Assembly (NCBI RefSeq): GCF_030813415.1
Contig: NZ_JAUSUF010000002.1
Location: forward strand, 124,001 to 188,000
Length of the DNA stretch: 64,000 nt
Source of the DNA: Eubacterium multiforme
GTDB lineage: Bacteria > Bacillota > Clostridia > Clostridiales > Clostridiaceae
Direction of reading: 5' to 3'
Shown here: positions 1 through 8,167 of the stretch, one piece after another
Position numbering within the stretch: the stretch's first letter is position 1
Layout: every line of letters starts with the position of its first letter
Made by a program: the position numbers and the translations under genes
Notes under the pieces: generated by a model
Told to the model about the DNA's origin: nothing
Database searches by the model: none
The model's input: only the letters and a program-made list of their open reading frames with translations

Positions 1-20
1 TGTAATTTGAATAATGAGAA

Positions 21-49
21 TTGAACATTAAATAATTTAAGTGTATAAT
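21..49 (+). promoter_or_regulatory. Probable sigma-A promoter of the hisS leader
   Basis: A -35 box TTGAAC (21-26) and a perfect -10 box TATAAT (44-49) are separated by 17 bases. They lie about 30 bases upstream of the leader peptide start, so transcription should begin near 56 and include the whole leader. Confidence 0.7.
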
Positions 50-78
50 GTTAACAATATAGTTTTAGGAGGAAAGTT

Positions 79-129
79 ATGATAACACTTAATATCATTA
101 GAGAAAACAGAATACATCATCATTACTAG
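79..129 (+). CDS. His leader peptide (16 aa) of hisS attenuator
   Basis: This short ORF starts with ATG at 79 behind a strong AGGAGG ribosome binding site (67-72). It reads MITLNIIRENRIHHHY and stops at 127-129, so three consecutive His codons (115-123) sit just before the stop. An RNA with alternative hairpins and a terminator follows, then a histidyl-tRNA synthetase-like gene. That is the classical arrangement of a translating-ribosome attenuator, in which stalling at His codons during histidine or charged tRNA-His shortage relieves termination. The peptide has no expected function beyond being translated. I see no T-box consensus in the leader. The regulatory role is inferred from layout. 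Confidence 0.85.
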   Translation: MITLNIIRENRIHHHY

Positions 130-260
130 AGACTTGATCTGTATAAAATCAGATACAAGTCTATTGCTATTTAGGCTTGTATCTCTAGGTAATGATAAAT
201 TAAGTGAAATCATAATTTATTTAAAGCCATGTGGGATATATTCCTACATGGCTTTTACTT
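130..260 (+). promoter_or_regulatory. Transcription attenuator with alternative hairpins and terminator
   Basis: Three mutually exclusive structures are visible. Hairpin 1:2 pairs 130-141 with 150-162 directly after the leader stop. Hairpin 2:3 pairs 151-162 with 173-184 (12 positions, one wobble). The terminator pairs 223-235 with 243-255 and runs into a U-rich tail. GGCTT at 174-178 can also pair with AAGCC at 224-228 in the 5' arm of the terminator, linking segment 3 to termination. Stalling on the His codons would cover segment 1 and favour 2:3. The pairing is seen in the sequence; the exact switching order is inferred. Confidence 0.75.
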
Positions 261-294
261 TTATAAAAAATAAATATATAGGAGAGAGATAACA

Positions 295-1587
295 ATGAAA
301 AGAGATATTACAAAACCAAGTATATTACCTGGGTTCATGGAGTTATTACCAAAGGAGCAAGAGATATTTAATGATATAATATCTAAAATAACAAAGGTAT
401 ACGAAGAGAATGGATGTTTAGCAATAGATACACCTATAATAGAAAAAGAAGAAGTATTACTTGCAAAGACAGGAGGAGAAACAGAAAAGCAAGTATATAC
501 ATTTCAGAAAGGGAAAAATAATCTAGCATTAAGATTTGATTTAACGGTGCCATTTGCTAGGTATGTAGCTCAATATTATAATGATTTAACATTTCCATTT
601 AAAAGGTATCAAATAGGAAAAGTATATAGAGGAGAAAGGAATCAAAAAGGTAGGTATAGAGAATTTTATCAATGTGATGTTGATGTTATAGGGAAAGAAA
701 AATTAAGTATATATAATGATGCATGGGTTATACGTTTAGCTTCTAAAGCTTTTAAATCAATAGGATTAACTAATTATAAATTTCAGATAAGTAATAGAAA
801 GATATTAAATGGCATATTAGCTGAATTAGAAATAGATAAATGTAATGAAGTTATTATATTAATAGATAAGTATGACAAGATAGGTAAAGAAGCATTTTCT
901 AAAGAACTAGAAAATCTTATAGGACTTAAAAAAAGCCAATATATTAATAAAGTATTAGGAATAAGAGGTAATAATAAAGAAAGAATAGATACACTTTTAA
1001 GACTTAATATTAAAAATAAATATTTTATAGAAGGAATAAAAGAGTTAAAAAAGGTATGTTATATATTAGATATATTAGGAATAAGTGATAAAGAATTTGA
1101 AGTAAATTTAAAGATTATAAGAGGTTTAGATTATTATACTGGAACAGTTTTTGAAACTGTATTAATAGGAAATGAAAGTTATGGTTCTATTTGCTCTGGT
1201 GGAAGGTATGATAATTTAGCGGAAAATTATACTAATAATATGTTACCTGGAGTTGGTATATCAATAGGGATAACTAAATTATTCTTTATTTTAAAAGAAA
1301 TAGGATTTATAGATAACTATGAAATAGAAAATAGGTTAGATTATTTAATAATACCTATAGGAGATACAATTGAATATTGTATAGATGTAATGATATCTTT
1401 ACAGAAAAAAGAGAAAAGAGTTACAGTTTATTTTGAAGAAGACTCATTAAAGAAAAAAATGAATTATGCTAATAAAATAGGTGTTAATAATGTAATATTA
1501 ATTGGTGAAGAGGAACTAGAAAGTAAATCAATTAAAATAAAAAATATGAATTCAGGTAAAAGTGAAAATATTAAATTTGATTATTAA
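295..1587 (+). CDS. hisS: Histidyl-tRNA synthetase-like protein (class II)
   Basis: 430 residues with class II histidyl-tRNA synthetase architecture. The motif 2 region RGERNQKGRYREFYQ lies at about 112-126. The histidine-specific signatures RGLDYYTGT (276-284) and SGGRYDNL (301-308) are present, and a C-terminal anticodon-binding domain covers roughly 340-430. That domain argues against HisZ, the regulatory paralogue of HisG, which usually lacks it. The LRFDLTVPFARY and QCDVDVIG signatures resemble the eukaryote-like HisRS branch rather than the RPEGT type common in bacteria. The motif 3 position usually held by an invariant Arg reads GISIGITKLF, with Lys at 329, which is unusual. The gene stands alone: the next gene is convergent, with no his biosynthesis genes here. 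Expression is probably controlled by the upstream His-codon attenuator. A second HisRS may exist elsewhere in the genome. Confidence 0.85.
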   Translation: MKRDITKPSILPGFMELLPKEQEIFNDIISKITKVYEENGCLAIDTPIIEKEEVLLAKTGGETEKQVYTFQKGKNNLALRFDLTVPFARYVAQYYNDLTFPFKRYQIGKVYRGERNQKGRYREFYQCDVDVIGKEKLSIYNDAWVIRLASKAFKSIGLTNYKFQISNRKILNGILAELEIDKCNEVIILIDKYDKIGKEAFSKELENLIGLKKSQYINKVLGIRGNNKERIDTLLRLNIKNKYFIEGIKELKKVCYILDILGISDKEFEVNLKIIRGLDYYTGTVFETVLIGNESYGSICSGGRYDNLAENYTNNMLPGVGISIGITKLFFILKEIGFIDNYEIENRLDYLIIPIGDTIEYCIDVMISLQKKEKRVTVYFEEDSLKKKMNYANKIGVNNVILIGEEELESKSIKIKNMNSGKSENIKFDY

Positions 1588-1608
1588 TAATTTTATTATA
1601 TAAAAAGA

Positions 1609-1655
1609 CTCTATATATAGACCTCTTTACCATTGTCTATATATAGAGCATTTTT
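1609..1655. terminator. Bidirectional terminator between hisS and thioesterase
   Basis: A perfect 14-bp inverted repeat (1609-1622 with 1635-1648) is followed by a T-run on the plus strand and an A-rich flank that gives a T-run on the minus strand. It serves two convergent genes. Confidence 0.85.
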
Positions 1656-1666
1656 ATAATTATATG

Positions 1667-2419
1667 TTATTTTTTCTTCCATGTAAATTGTAATTTAGTA
1701 AGAAGTTTACCAGTATTTGTACTTGTAATACTATGAATAGTTGTAATATCTTTATTATCATTATAAATTACTTCAGATGAAATATGTAATGTATCCCCAT
1801 CAGTAGTTTCCTTTTTAAATAGTACTTTAATATTAAATAACTCGTATTCATTTAAAATAGATCTTGGCAAAGTATCCATTGCCATTTCCATATACCTTAC
1901 ATTATTTACATGTCCATTAGAGTCTATATCACTATATCTAACAGGGTAGTCTTTAATATAATCCTCTTTTTGAATTTTAGGAATATCATCTAAAGCAGGT
2001 ACTTTATCTAATTCTCCTTCAAGTCCATAGATTTCACTTTGGTCAGGTGATATTTTCATAGGACGTCTTTTTTCAAAATCTATTAATATAGCTGTTGAAA
2101 CAACTTCACCAATAACCTTTCCTTCAGAATTCTTTATAGTATTTTGTCTATAACCATAAAACTTTTTTGTACCTAATACCTTAGTATCAACAGTTATTAT
2201 ATCTCTAAATTTAGGATATTCATATAGAGTTATATCATACTTTAAAAGCACCCAAATACATTGATTATGAACAAATCCTTCTTTAGTTTCTCCTAAATAA
2301 TCAGATTGAGAAATAACAACATCCCATAGGTAATCTACTAAAGTTGAGAATTTGCATTTATGATTAAAATCAACATCAAAGATATTTATCTTATAGTTTT
2401 TTTCAAAAACATCATTCAA
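1667..2419 (-). CDS. Acyl-ACP thioesterase (FatA/FatB family)
   Basis: 250 residues forming a double hotdog-fold acyl-[acyl-carrier-protein] thioesterase (PF01643 type). It hydrolyses acyl-ACP to free fatty acid in the cytosol. The second hotdog contains DIDSNGHVNNVRYMEMAMD, which carries the Asp, Asn and His residues characteristic of this family's active site. The length fits bacterial members (about 240-250 residues). The start is backed by an AAGGAGG site on the minus strand. The gene is monocistronic, convergent with hisS and divergent from the ROK gene. Chain-length preference cannot be read from the sequence. Confidence 0.85.
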   Translation of the reverse strand: MNDVFEKNYKINIFDVDFNHKCKFSTLVDYLWDVVISQSDYLGETKEGFVHNQCIWVLLKYDITLYEYPKFRDIITVDTKVLGTKKFYGYRQNTIKNSEGKVIGEVVSTAILIDFEKRRPMKISPDQSEIYGLEGELDKVPALDDIPKIQKEDYIKDYPVRYSDIDSNGHVNNVRYMEMAMDTLPRSILNEYELFNIKVLFKKETTDGDTLHISSEVIYNDNKDITTIHSITSTNTGKLLTKLQFTWKKK

Positions 2420-2603
2420 TTAGATTGCCTCCTTCTATAAAGTTTTTTATTTATTTCATATTGAATATTATATCATAATTTAAATAAAGATATTATTATA
2501 TATAAAGTTGGTTTTATTTGACATATAAAAGTTAGAATGCTTTAATGTAATTATTAAAATAGTTTTTAAAACTATTTTAATAAAATTAAAGGAGTGAATT
2601 TAT

Positions 2604-3581
2604 ATGGCAAATTCAGGAACTATAAAAAATATTAATTTAAATAATATTATAAAAGTATTAAGAGAAAAGGATTCTATTAGCAAAAATGATATAGCTAAAT
2701 ATTTAGGATTAAGTTTTCCAACTGTTAGTAATACAATAGAACATTTAATTGAAAGGAAAGAAGTAATTGAAGTTGGTGTAAAGGATTCCTTAGGAGGAAG
2801 GTGTGCGAAAAAATATAGTTTAAATCCAATGTATGCAATGACATTATCATTATATTTAGAGGGACTTAGATTATGCTGGATAGTAAATGATTTTTGTGAA
2901 AATAAAATTGAATCTGGGAATATAATTTGTGAAGGTGAAATATTAAATGAACTAGATAAAATAATAGCACTAATAAAACTACGTTATCCTAAGTTAGCCA
3001 GTATAATGATTGGAGTTGCAAGTAATGTTAATGATGGGAAAATTATATCAGAAATGGAATACATAGAATTAAAGGATATAGATATAGTTAAATATTTCAA
3101 AAGTAAATATAATATTCAAGTAAATATTGAAAATGATATGAATGTTGTTGCTAGAGGTTATTGGGAAAGACATGAAACTAAAGATATAGAAGCAATAGTA
3201 AGTATATATATGGGTGAAAATGGAATGGGATCAAGTTTAGTTATTAATGGTAAGGTATGGAGCGGGGTTTCAAATTTTGCAGGTGAAATACATTACCTAC
3301 CAATATGTGAAGATAACAAAACATATCCTAAAGCTGGGTTTGAAAATGTAGATATGGTTGAATATTATGGAAATATAATACAATCATATATTGCATTAAT
3401 AAATCCAAGCTTAATAATACTTTACAATAATTCTTACATAGATGATAAATTAGAAGAAATTAAGAGTTATTGCAAAAATAGAGTTCCCAAAAAAGTAATG
3501 CCTAAAATTATAAATTCTAATGAATTTAAAGATGATTATGAGTATGGATTAAGTAATATGGCAAATGAACTAATTGTTTAA
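2604..3581 (+). CDS. ROK-family transcriptional regulator
   Basis: 325 residues. The N-terminal 70 residues form a winged helix-turn-helix (SISKNDIAKYLGLSFPTVSN), followed by a ROK (NagC/XylR-like) sugar-binding domain with ENDMNVVARGYW and a GENGMGSSLVINGKVWSG glycine segment. ROK repressors usually bind a sugar or sugar phosphate. The Cys-rich zinc motif (CxCGxxGC) normally found after the GEIGH segment is missing: here FAGEIHYLPI is followed by unrelated sequence, so ligand recognition may differ. AAAGGAG precedes the ATG. A HAD phosphatase starts about 30 bases downstream and is probably co-transcribed. The regulated target is unknown. Confidence 0.8.
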   Translation: MANSGTIKNINLNNIIKVLREKDSISKNDIAKYLGLSFPTVSNTIEHLIERKEVIEVGVKDSLGGRCAKKYSLNPMYAMTLSLYLEGLRLCWIVNDFCENKIESGNIICEGEILNELDKIIALIKLRYPKLASIMIGVASNVNDGKIISEMEYIELKDIDIVKYFKSKYNIQVNIENDMNVVARGYWERHETKDIEAIVSIYMGENGMGSSLVINGKVWSGVSNFAGEIHYLPICEDNKTYPKAGFENVDMVEYYGNIIQSYIALINPSLIILYNNSYIDDKLEEIKSYCKNRVPKKVMPKIINSNEFKDDYEYGLSNMANELIV

Positions 3582-3614
3582 AAATTAATAATTATAAGAA
3601 AGTTGAGTGATTAT

Positions 3615-4235
3615 ATGAGATATTTAAATGTTGTATTTGATATTGATGGTACTTTAATAAATTCAGAAAAGGCTGTTTTGAAATCATTGCAGAAAACCAT
3701 TTTAGAAGTAAAAGGATTAAAAATGAATTTAAAAGATCTTAAATTTTCTCTTGGAATACCAGGGAAAGATGCTTTATTAAAGCTTAATATAGAAAATATA
3801 GAAAAAGTAGAGCATATGTGGAATGAATATTTTAATGAATATTTAGATGATATAAAGCTTTTTGATGGAATTAAAGAAACAATACAAAAATTAAAATCTA
3901 AGTCTATAAAGTTAGGAATTATAACATCACAGACTAGAAAAGAATATGAGACAATTTTTATGAGATTTAATTTAGATAATTATTTTGATGTAGTGATATG
4001 TGCAGATGATACTATTAAACATAAACCAGAAGGTGAGCCAATGGAAAAATATTTAAATCTTGCTAATGCAAAAAGAGAAAAAACGGTGTATATTGGAGAT
4101 TCAATATATGATATGAAATGTGCAAAAAATGCTGGAGTAGATTCTGTATTAGCTTTATGGGGAAGAGATGACTCAAATATAGAAGCTACATATAAATTAA
4201 ATTCTCCTAAAGATATTTTAACACTTTTAATATAA
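3615..4235 (+). CDS. HAD-superfamily phosphatase (phosphoglycolate phosphatase-like)
   Basis: About 206 residues. The HAD motif I nucleophile segment VVFDIDGTLINSE is at the N terminus, followed by an alpha-helical cap. Motif II is in LGIITSQTR, the motif III Lys in KHKPEGEP, and motif IV in VYIGDSIYDMKCAKNAG. This is the PGP/beta-phosphoglucomutase-like subgroup (Gph, PpaX, YjjG-like) and it probably removes phosphate from a small phosphorylated metabolite. The start is uncertain: an upstream TTG at 3603 is in frame, but the ATG at 3615 behind GAGTGA gives the usual N terminus. It follows the ROK regulator closely, suggesting a shared transcript and perhaps a sugar phosphate substrate. Confidence 0.8.
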   Translation: MRYLNVVFDIDGTLINSEKAVLKSLQKTILEVKGLKMNLKDLKFSLGIPGKDALLKLNIENIEKVEHMWNEYFNEYLDDIKLFDGIKETIQKLKSKSIKLGIITSQTRKEYETIFMRFNLDNYFDVVICADDTIKHKPEGEPMEKYLNLANAKREKTVYIGDSIYDMKCAKNAGVDSVLALWGRDDSNIEATYKLNSPKDILTLLI

Positions 4236-4395
4236 TAATATTAATTGGAAAGTTATATAAAAAATTATAAGAGTAATAGGCTATTTTACAATATATATCC
4301 ATAAAGTCCAGATACTTGAACTGTAGAGAAAAGAGGCATAAAATTATTATGTGACTTAATAATTGACTAAGGTAAAATAAAAGGAGTGTTTAGTA

Positions 4396-5637
4396 ATGGA
4401 AAATATGTATTGTAATGAGAAGAGGATGGAAGATAAGATTAAAACCTTTTCAAAAATTGGAGATACAGGTAATGGTGGAATCACAAGATATTCCCTGTCA
4501 AAGGAGGCAATACTTGCAAGAGAAGAATTTATAAAAAGAATGAAATCTATTGGTGCAAAAATAGAATTAGATGATATGGCAAATATATATGCAACAATAG
4601 AAGGAGAAGATTCTAATGCAAAGAGAATTGTTATGGCATCACATTTAGATTCAGTAAAAAATGGTGGAAATTATGATGGAATATTAGGTGTTATTGGAGC
4701 TATGGAAGTTTTAGAAACTATAGTAAAAAATAATATAAAGCACAAACATCCAATAACAGCTATGGTATGGACTAATGAAGAAGGTTCATTATATCCACCT
4801 GCAATGATGTCCTCTGGAGTACTATGTGGAAAATTTAATAAAGAAAAAATGCTTCAGTCAAAAAGTATATTAGATGGAAAAACTACATTTAAAGATGCTT
4901 TAGAAAAAAGTGGATATATAGGCAGTGAAAAGAATAGATTAAATCCTGATAATTATAAATGTATGCTTGAATTTCACATAGAACAAGGCCCGATACTTGA
5001 AGCTCACAAAAAGGATATAGGGGTTGTTACTTGTGTACTTGGAATGGTTAATTATAGAATAAAAACTTATGGACAAGCAGATCATGCAGGAACTACACCT
5101 ATGAAATATAGAAAAGATGCTCTTTATGCAGCTGCACAGGTACTTATACATATTCATAATGAGCTTGATAAACTTGATTCAAATCTTGTATACACAACAG
5201 GTGAGATTACTTGTCATCCTTGTGTTCATACAGTAATACCTGACTTTGTTTCCTTTTCATTAGATGTAAGACATGAAGATCCAAAGGTAATAGAAGAAGT
5301 AGTTAAGGTAATTAATAATATTCCAAAGGAAGTTTCTAAGTGTAAAGTAGAATGTGAAGTTGCTTGGAAGCGTGATACAGTTTACTTTGATAAAAAATTA
5401 GTTAGTTTAGTTAAAGAAAGTGCTGATAACCTTAAAATTTCTAATGAGTACATAAATAGTGGAGCAGGTCATGATGCACAATATGTTGCTAGCATGATTC
5501 CTACTGCTATGATATTTGTGCCTTCTAAAGATGGACATAGTCATTGTGAAGAAGAATTTACAAGTGTAAATGAATGTACAAATGGAGCAAGTGTTATGCT
5601 TAATACTGTTATGAAAATAGATAAAATATCAGATTGA
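4396..5637 (+). CDS. M20 amidohydrolase (allantoate/N-carbamoyl-amino-acid hydrolase type)
   Basis: 413 residues of the hydantoinase/carbamoylase branch of the M20 metallopeptidase family. The di-zinc ligands are visible: His83 (ASHLDSV), Asp94 (NYDGILGV), Glu128-Glu129 (TNEEGS), His194 (EFHIEQG) and His381 (DGHSH). Known members cleave allantoate, ureidoglycolate-type compounds or N-carbamoyl-L-amino acids, releasing ammonia and CO2, so the role is nitrogen salvage in the cytosol. No purine-degradation neighbours are present, so allantoate cannot be favoured over carbamoyl amino acids. AAAGGAG lies upstream of ATG 4396. A 160-base untranslated leader precedes it. Confidence 0.85.
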   Translation: MENMYCNEKRMEDKIKTFSKIGDTGNGGITRYSLSKEAILAREEFIKRMKSIGAKIELDDMANIYATIEGEDSNAKRIVMASHLDSVKNGGNYDGILGVIGAMEVLETIVKNNIKHKHPITAMVWTNEEGSLYPPAMMSSGVLCGKFNKEKMLQSKSILDGKTTFKDALEKSGYIGSEKNRLNPDNYKCMLEFHIEQGPILEAHKKDIGVVTCVLGMVNYRIKTYGQADHAGTTPMKYRKDALYAAAQVLIHIHNELDKLDSNLVYTTGEITCHPCVHTVIPDFVSFSLDVRHEDPKVIEEVVKVINNIPKEVSKCKVECEVAWKRDTVYFDKKLVSLVKESADNLKISNEYINSGAGHDAQYVASMIPTAMIFVPSKDGHSHCEEEFTSVNECTNGASVMLNTVMKIDKISD

Positions 5638-5657
5638 AATTAAATACATAAGATTTT

Positions 5658-5688
5658 GGACTTTTTCTTTTATGGAAAAGTCCTTTTA
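5658..5688 (+). terminator. Intrinsic terminator after the M20 gene
   Basis: GGACTTTT (5658-5665) pairs with AAAAGTCC (5676-5683) and is followed by TTTT. Confidence 0.65.
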
Positions 5689-5784
5689 AAGTTAAAAATA
5701 TAATTTATCTAAATTAAATGGTTATTAAATAACATAATTATTTAAGAAATAAATATTATTAATAAAATATTCAAAAAATAAATA

Positions 5785-5838
5785 TTGACTTAACAAATTC
5801 AATATATTATTATCAATGTGATAATGATAATAATTTTC
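5785..5838 (+). promoter_or_regulatory. Promoter with overlapping Fur box
   Basis: A -35 TTGACT (5785-5790) and -10 TATTAT (5808-5813) are 17 bases apart. The sequence at 5820-5838 matches 17 of 19 positions of the classical Fur box GATAATGATAATCATTATC. It overlaps the expected transcription start, a normal position for Fur repression when iron is plentiful. Confidence 0.75.
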
Positions 5839-5859
5839 AATAAGAAAGGGAGAAATTTT

Positions 5860-6522
5860 ATGTATTTAATTTATTCATTAATAATAGTCACGGCATTATC
5901 ATTAATTATGCCAAGATTTATAAAGAAAAATTCAAAAATATTTTATGGATTTGCTACTATTATAGGAATTTTAGTTACTATTTATGAAATATTAAGATTA
6001 ACAGAAGGGTATAAGTTAGAGGGCTTTATAGGTGCACTTGAAAAGGCATTTATGAAGGGAAATGTTGCAATTGCATTTTTTGTACTAGTTATGTTTGCTG
6101 GTGCATTAAATAAAAAATATAGTGTAACAAAAAAATTATTAAGTATTAGAGCAGAACTTGCAATTTTAGGATCTATACTTATAATGCCACACTGTATTAT
6201 GTATGCAGTTAGATTTATAAATAAATTTATGTCAGGAAAACCAATAGGAGTTCTTTATGTAGTATATTTAATTTTTGGACTTATAGCATTTTTTATACTG
6301 ATTCCTTTATTTATAACTTCATTTAAAATGATTAGAAGCAAAATGACTTTTAAGAAGTGGAAGAAGGTTCAAAAGTTAGCTTATCCATTTTATTTATTAG
6401 TTTATATACATATATTATTAGCTTTATTAAATCATAAAATAGATTTATTAAAAATAGTTACATATACAATTTTATTTGTAGGATATTTTATTTTAAAAAT
6501 TATCAATGAGAATAAAAATTAA
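5860..6522 (+). CDS. Ferric-reductase-like transmembrane protein (iron-regulated)
   Basis: 220 residues, nearly all hydrophobic, with six or so membrane helices. This looks like the ferric reductase-like transmembrane (YedZ/FRD) fold. Candidate haem-ligating His residues occur in the MPHCIMYAVRF helix and in the YIHILLALLNH helix. A role in membrane electron transfer, possibly reduction of ferric iron, is inferred from the fold and from the Fur box over its promoter. No cytosolic flavin/NAD domain is attached, so an electron-donor partner would be needed. The ATG at 5860 is chosen over an upstream in-frame ATG at 5818 because AAGGGAG sits correctly before it and 5818 lies within the promoter/operator. 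Confidence 0.65.
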   Translation: MYLIYSLIIVTALSLIMPRFIKKNSKIFYGFATIIGILVTIYEILRLTEGYKLEGFIGALEKAFMKGNVAIAFFVLVMFAGALNKKYSVTKKLLSIRAELAILGSILIMPHCIMYAVRFINKFMSGKPIGVLYVVYLIFGLIAFFILIPLFITSFKMIRSKMTFKKWKKVQKLAYPFYLLVYIHILLALLNHKIDLLKIVTYTILFVGYFILKIINENKN

Positions 6523-6537
6523 TTTCAAAATATTATT

Positions 6538-6578
6538 AAAGAGAGAAGCAAAAGTAAATGCTTCTCTTTAATTTTTTA
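6538..6578 (+). terminator. Intrinsic terminator after the ferric-reductase-like gene
   Basis: AAAGAGAGAAGCA (6538-6550) pairs with TGCTTCTCTTT (6559-6569), then AATTTTTT. Confidence 0.85.
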
Positions 6579-6662
6579 TTACTGTAAACATATTCTTTAA
6601 TATGATAAAATTAGTAAATGAGTGGCTTATAAATTAAAATTAGTTTTGATGGGATTGATAAT

Positions 6663-8129
6663 ATGTTTAAGAAAAATATGAAAAAATTATTTAAGACATT
6701 AATAACTAATCCAATATTAATAATTGTATATTGGATTTTTTTCTATGAGGTTACATCTTTATGTATGTATGGAAGAATGGAAAATAATTTATATATAGCA
6801 TTAGGCTGTATAGTATTTTTAGTAGTTGCTTTTATGTTTTATATAATTAAAATTGTAAAGAATAGCGAGTTTAAAACCTTTAATTATCCAAGGGCTTGGA
6901 AATATATTTCAATTGTACTGATTATTTTTATAACAGTATTTTATGGAATAAAAATTTATAAAAGTGCAACAAACTATAGAGGAAAGCTTGCATGGTATAT
7001 AGAAGATTTAAAAAATAAAAGGTCAGTAAATTTTGAACATAACAATATATATAAAGATGGTGTTAGTGGAATTTTTGAAGATATAAGCAAAAAATATCCT
7101 ATGCCAAAAGAACTTTATATTTCAGATAGTTTTACTCTTGATTTTGCTCCAGATGGTACAATAACATCCTTTGATACTTTCCTTTATGGGAAAAATGATA
7201 AGGGAAAAGAGGAGACTTATTTAATAAGTTATAATAAAAATAAATCAAAAGATATTACATTATTTCTTAATGGAAATGTAAATGCTAGTTATAACAAAGA
7301 TAAATTATTACAACCTTTAATTGAAATAGTTAAATCTATTTCAATTAAGAATACTGTTAGTAAATGGAATGAACCTAAGTATGGGTTAGTTTATTATGGA
7401 ATAAGGGATTTTGGATATAATACAGATGGGATAGTTAATATTTATAAAGATGGACATGGACAAGCTTTGAAAAGTACTAATTCTCAAATAATTGGATATA
7501 CTGTTTCCATATTTGTACCGGGAAAAGAAGACAAGATTACTCCTGTTAGATATATAATAAGATCACCTAAAGATGTAACTAATTCAAATAAAAATCAAAA
7601 TGGAGATAGATCGAATAATTCAGAAGGTAACCAACAATCAAAAAATAATAATGAACAATTTTATTTATCAAAGGAAATAGGCTATCGTTTAGATATCACT
7701 GGAGCAGCCTTAGGTAGTAGATCTTATTCTTTAAGTAAAACTATTAATGGAGGTAAAAATTGGAATATTATAAATGAGAGTCCATTTGGAAGTAATCTTG
7801 GAAATGCAGCAGGTATAACTTTTATAAATGAAAAACTTGGATTTTTATGTTTATCTAAAAGTGGAGGAAGTAGAGGGATTTTATATAGAACGGATAATGG
7901 AGGAAAAACCTTTAAAGAAGTAACTTATCCAGAGCATAAAGTAGAAATATCCAAAGATAATTATATGGATGTTTTTGATTTTCCTAAAATGCCTTATGAA
8001 AAGAATGGAACTTTAAATATGTTAGTTGGACAAGGTTCAGACGGTGATTATAATGGAAATAGTAAGGCTCTTTATGAATCAAAAGATAAGGGAAAAACAT
8101 GGAAATATGTAAAGGAAGTTACTAGTTAA
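6663..8129 (+). CDS. Membrane-anchored extracytoplasmic protein with Asp-box (BNR-like) repeats
   Basis: 488 residues, family not recognised. Three hydrophobic helices lie near the N terminus (about 13-33, 44-63, 80-97). A roughly 200-residue extracytoplasmic region follows, then an Asn/Gln/Ser-rich low-complexity linker (about 305-335). The C-terminal part has three Asp-box-like S/R-x-D/N-x-G-x-T/N-W/F motifs: TINGGKNWN (about 359), TDNGGKTFK (about 410) and SKDKGKTWK (about 474). Such motifs cap beta-propeller blades in sialidases and BNR proteins. Three motifs are too few for a full propeller and no sialidase FRIP-type arginine motif is seen, so I do not call an enzyme. It has its own promoter region after a terminator. 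Confidence 0.6.
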   Translation: MFKKNMKKLFKTLITNPILIIVYWIFFYEVTSLCMYGRMENNLYIALGCIVFLVVAFMFYIIKIVKNSEFKTFNYPRAWKYISIVLIIFITVFYGIKIYKSATNYRGKLAWYIEDLKNKRSVNFEHNNIYKDGVSGIFEDISKKYPMPKELYISDSFTLDFAPDGTITSFDTFLYGKNDKGKEETYLISYNKNKSKDITLFLNGNVNASYNKDKLLQPLIEIVKSISIKNTVSKWNEPKYGLVYYGIRDFGYNTDGIVNIYKDGHGQALKSTNSQIIGYTVSIFVPGKEDKITPVRYIIRSPKDVTNSNKNQNGDRSNNSEGNQQSKNNNEQFYLSKEIGYRLDITGAALGSRSYSLSKTINGGKNWNIINESPFGSNLGNAAGITFINEKLGFLCLSKSGGSRGILYRTDNGGKTFKEVTYPEHKVEISKDNYMDVFDFPKMPYEKNGTLNMLVGQGSDGDYNGNSKALYESKDKGKTWKYVKEVTS

Positions 8130-8167
8130 AAAAGGGTTATTTATAAATATATAAAGGGTGTGGTTAT

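Noticed and set aside
130-260. T-box leader for hisS
   Set aside because: T-box leaders need the AGGGTGGNACCGCG antiterminator bulge, which is absent. The His-codon leader peptide explains the structure better.
4939-5157. Minus-strand 72-codon frame inside the M20 gene
   Set aside because: It is antisense to a well-supported gene with intact catalytic motifs, has no ribosome binding site and gives a low-complexity Ile/Tyr/Cys-rich product.
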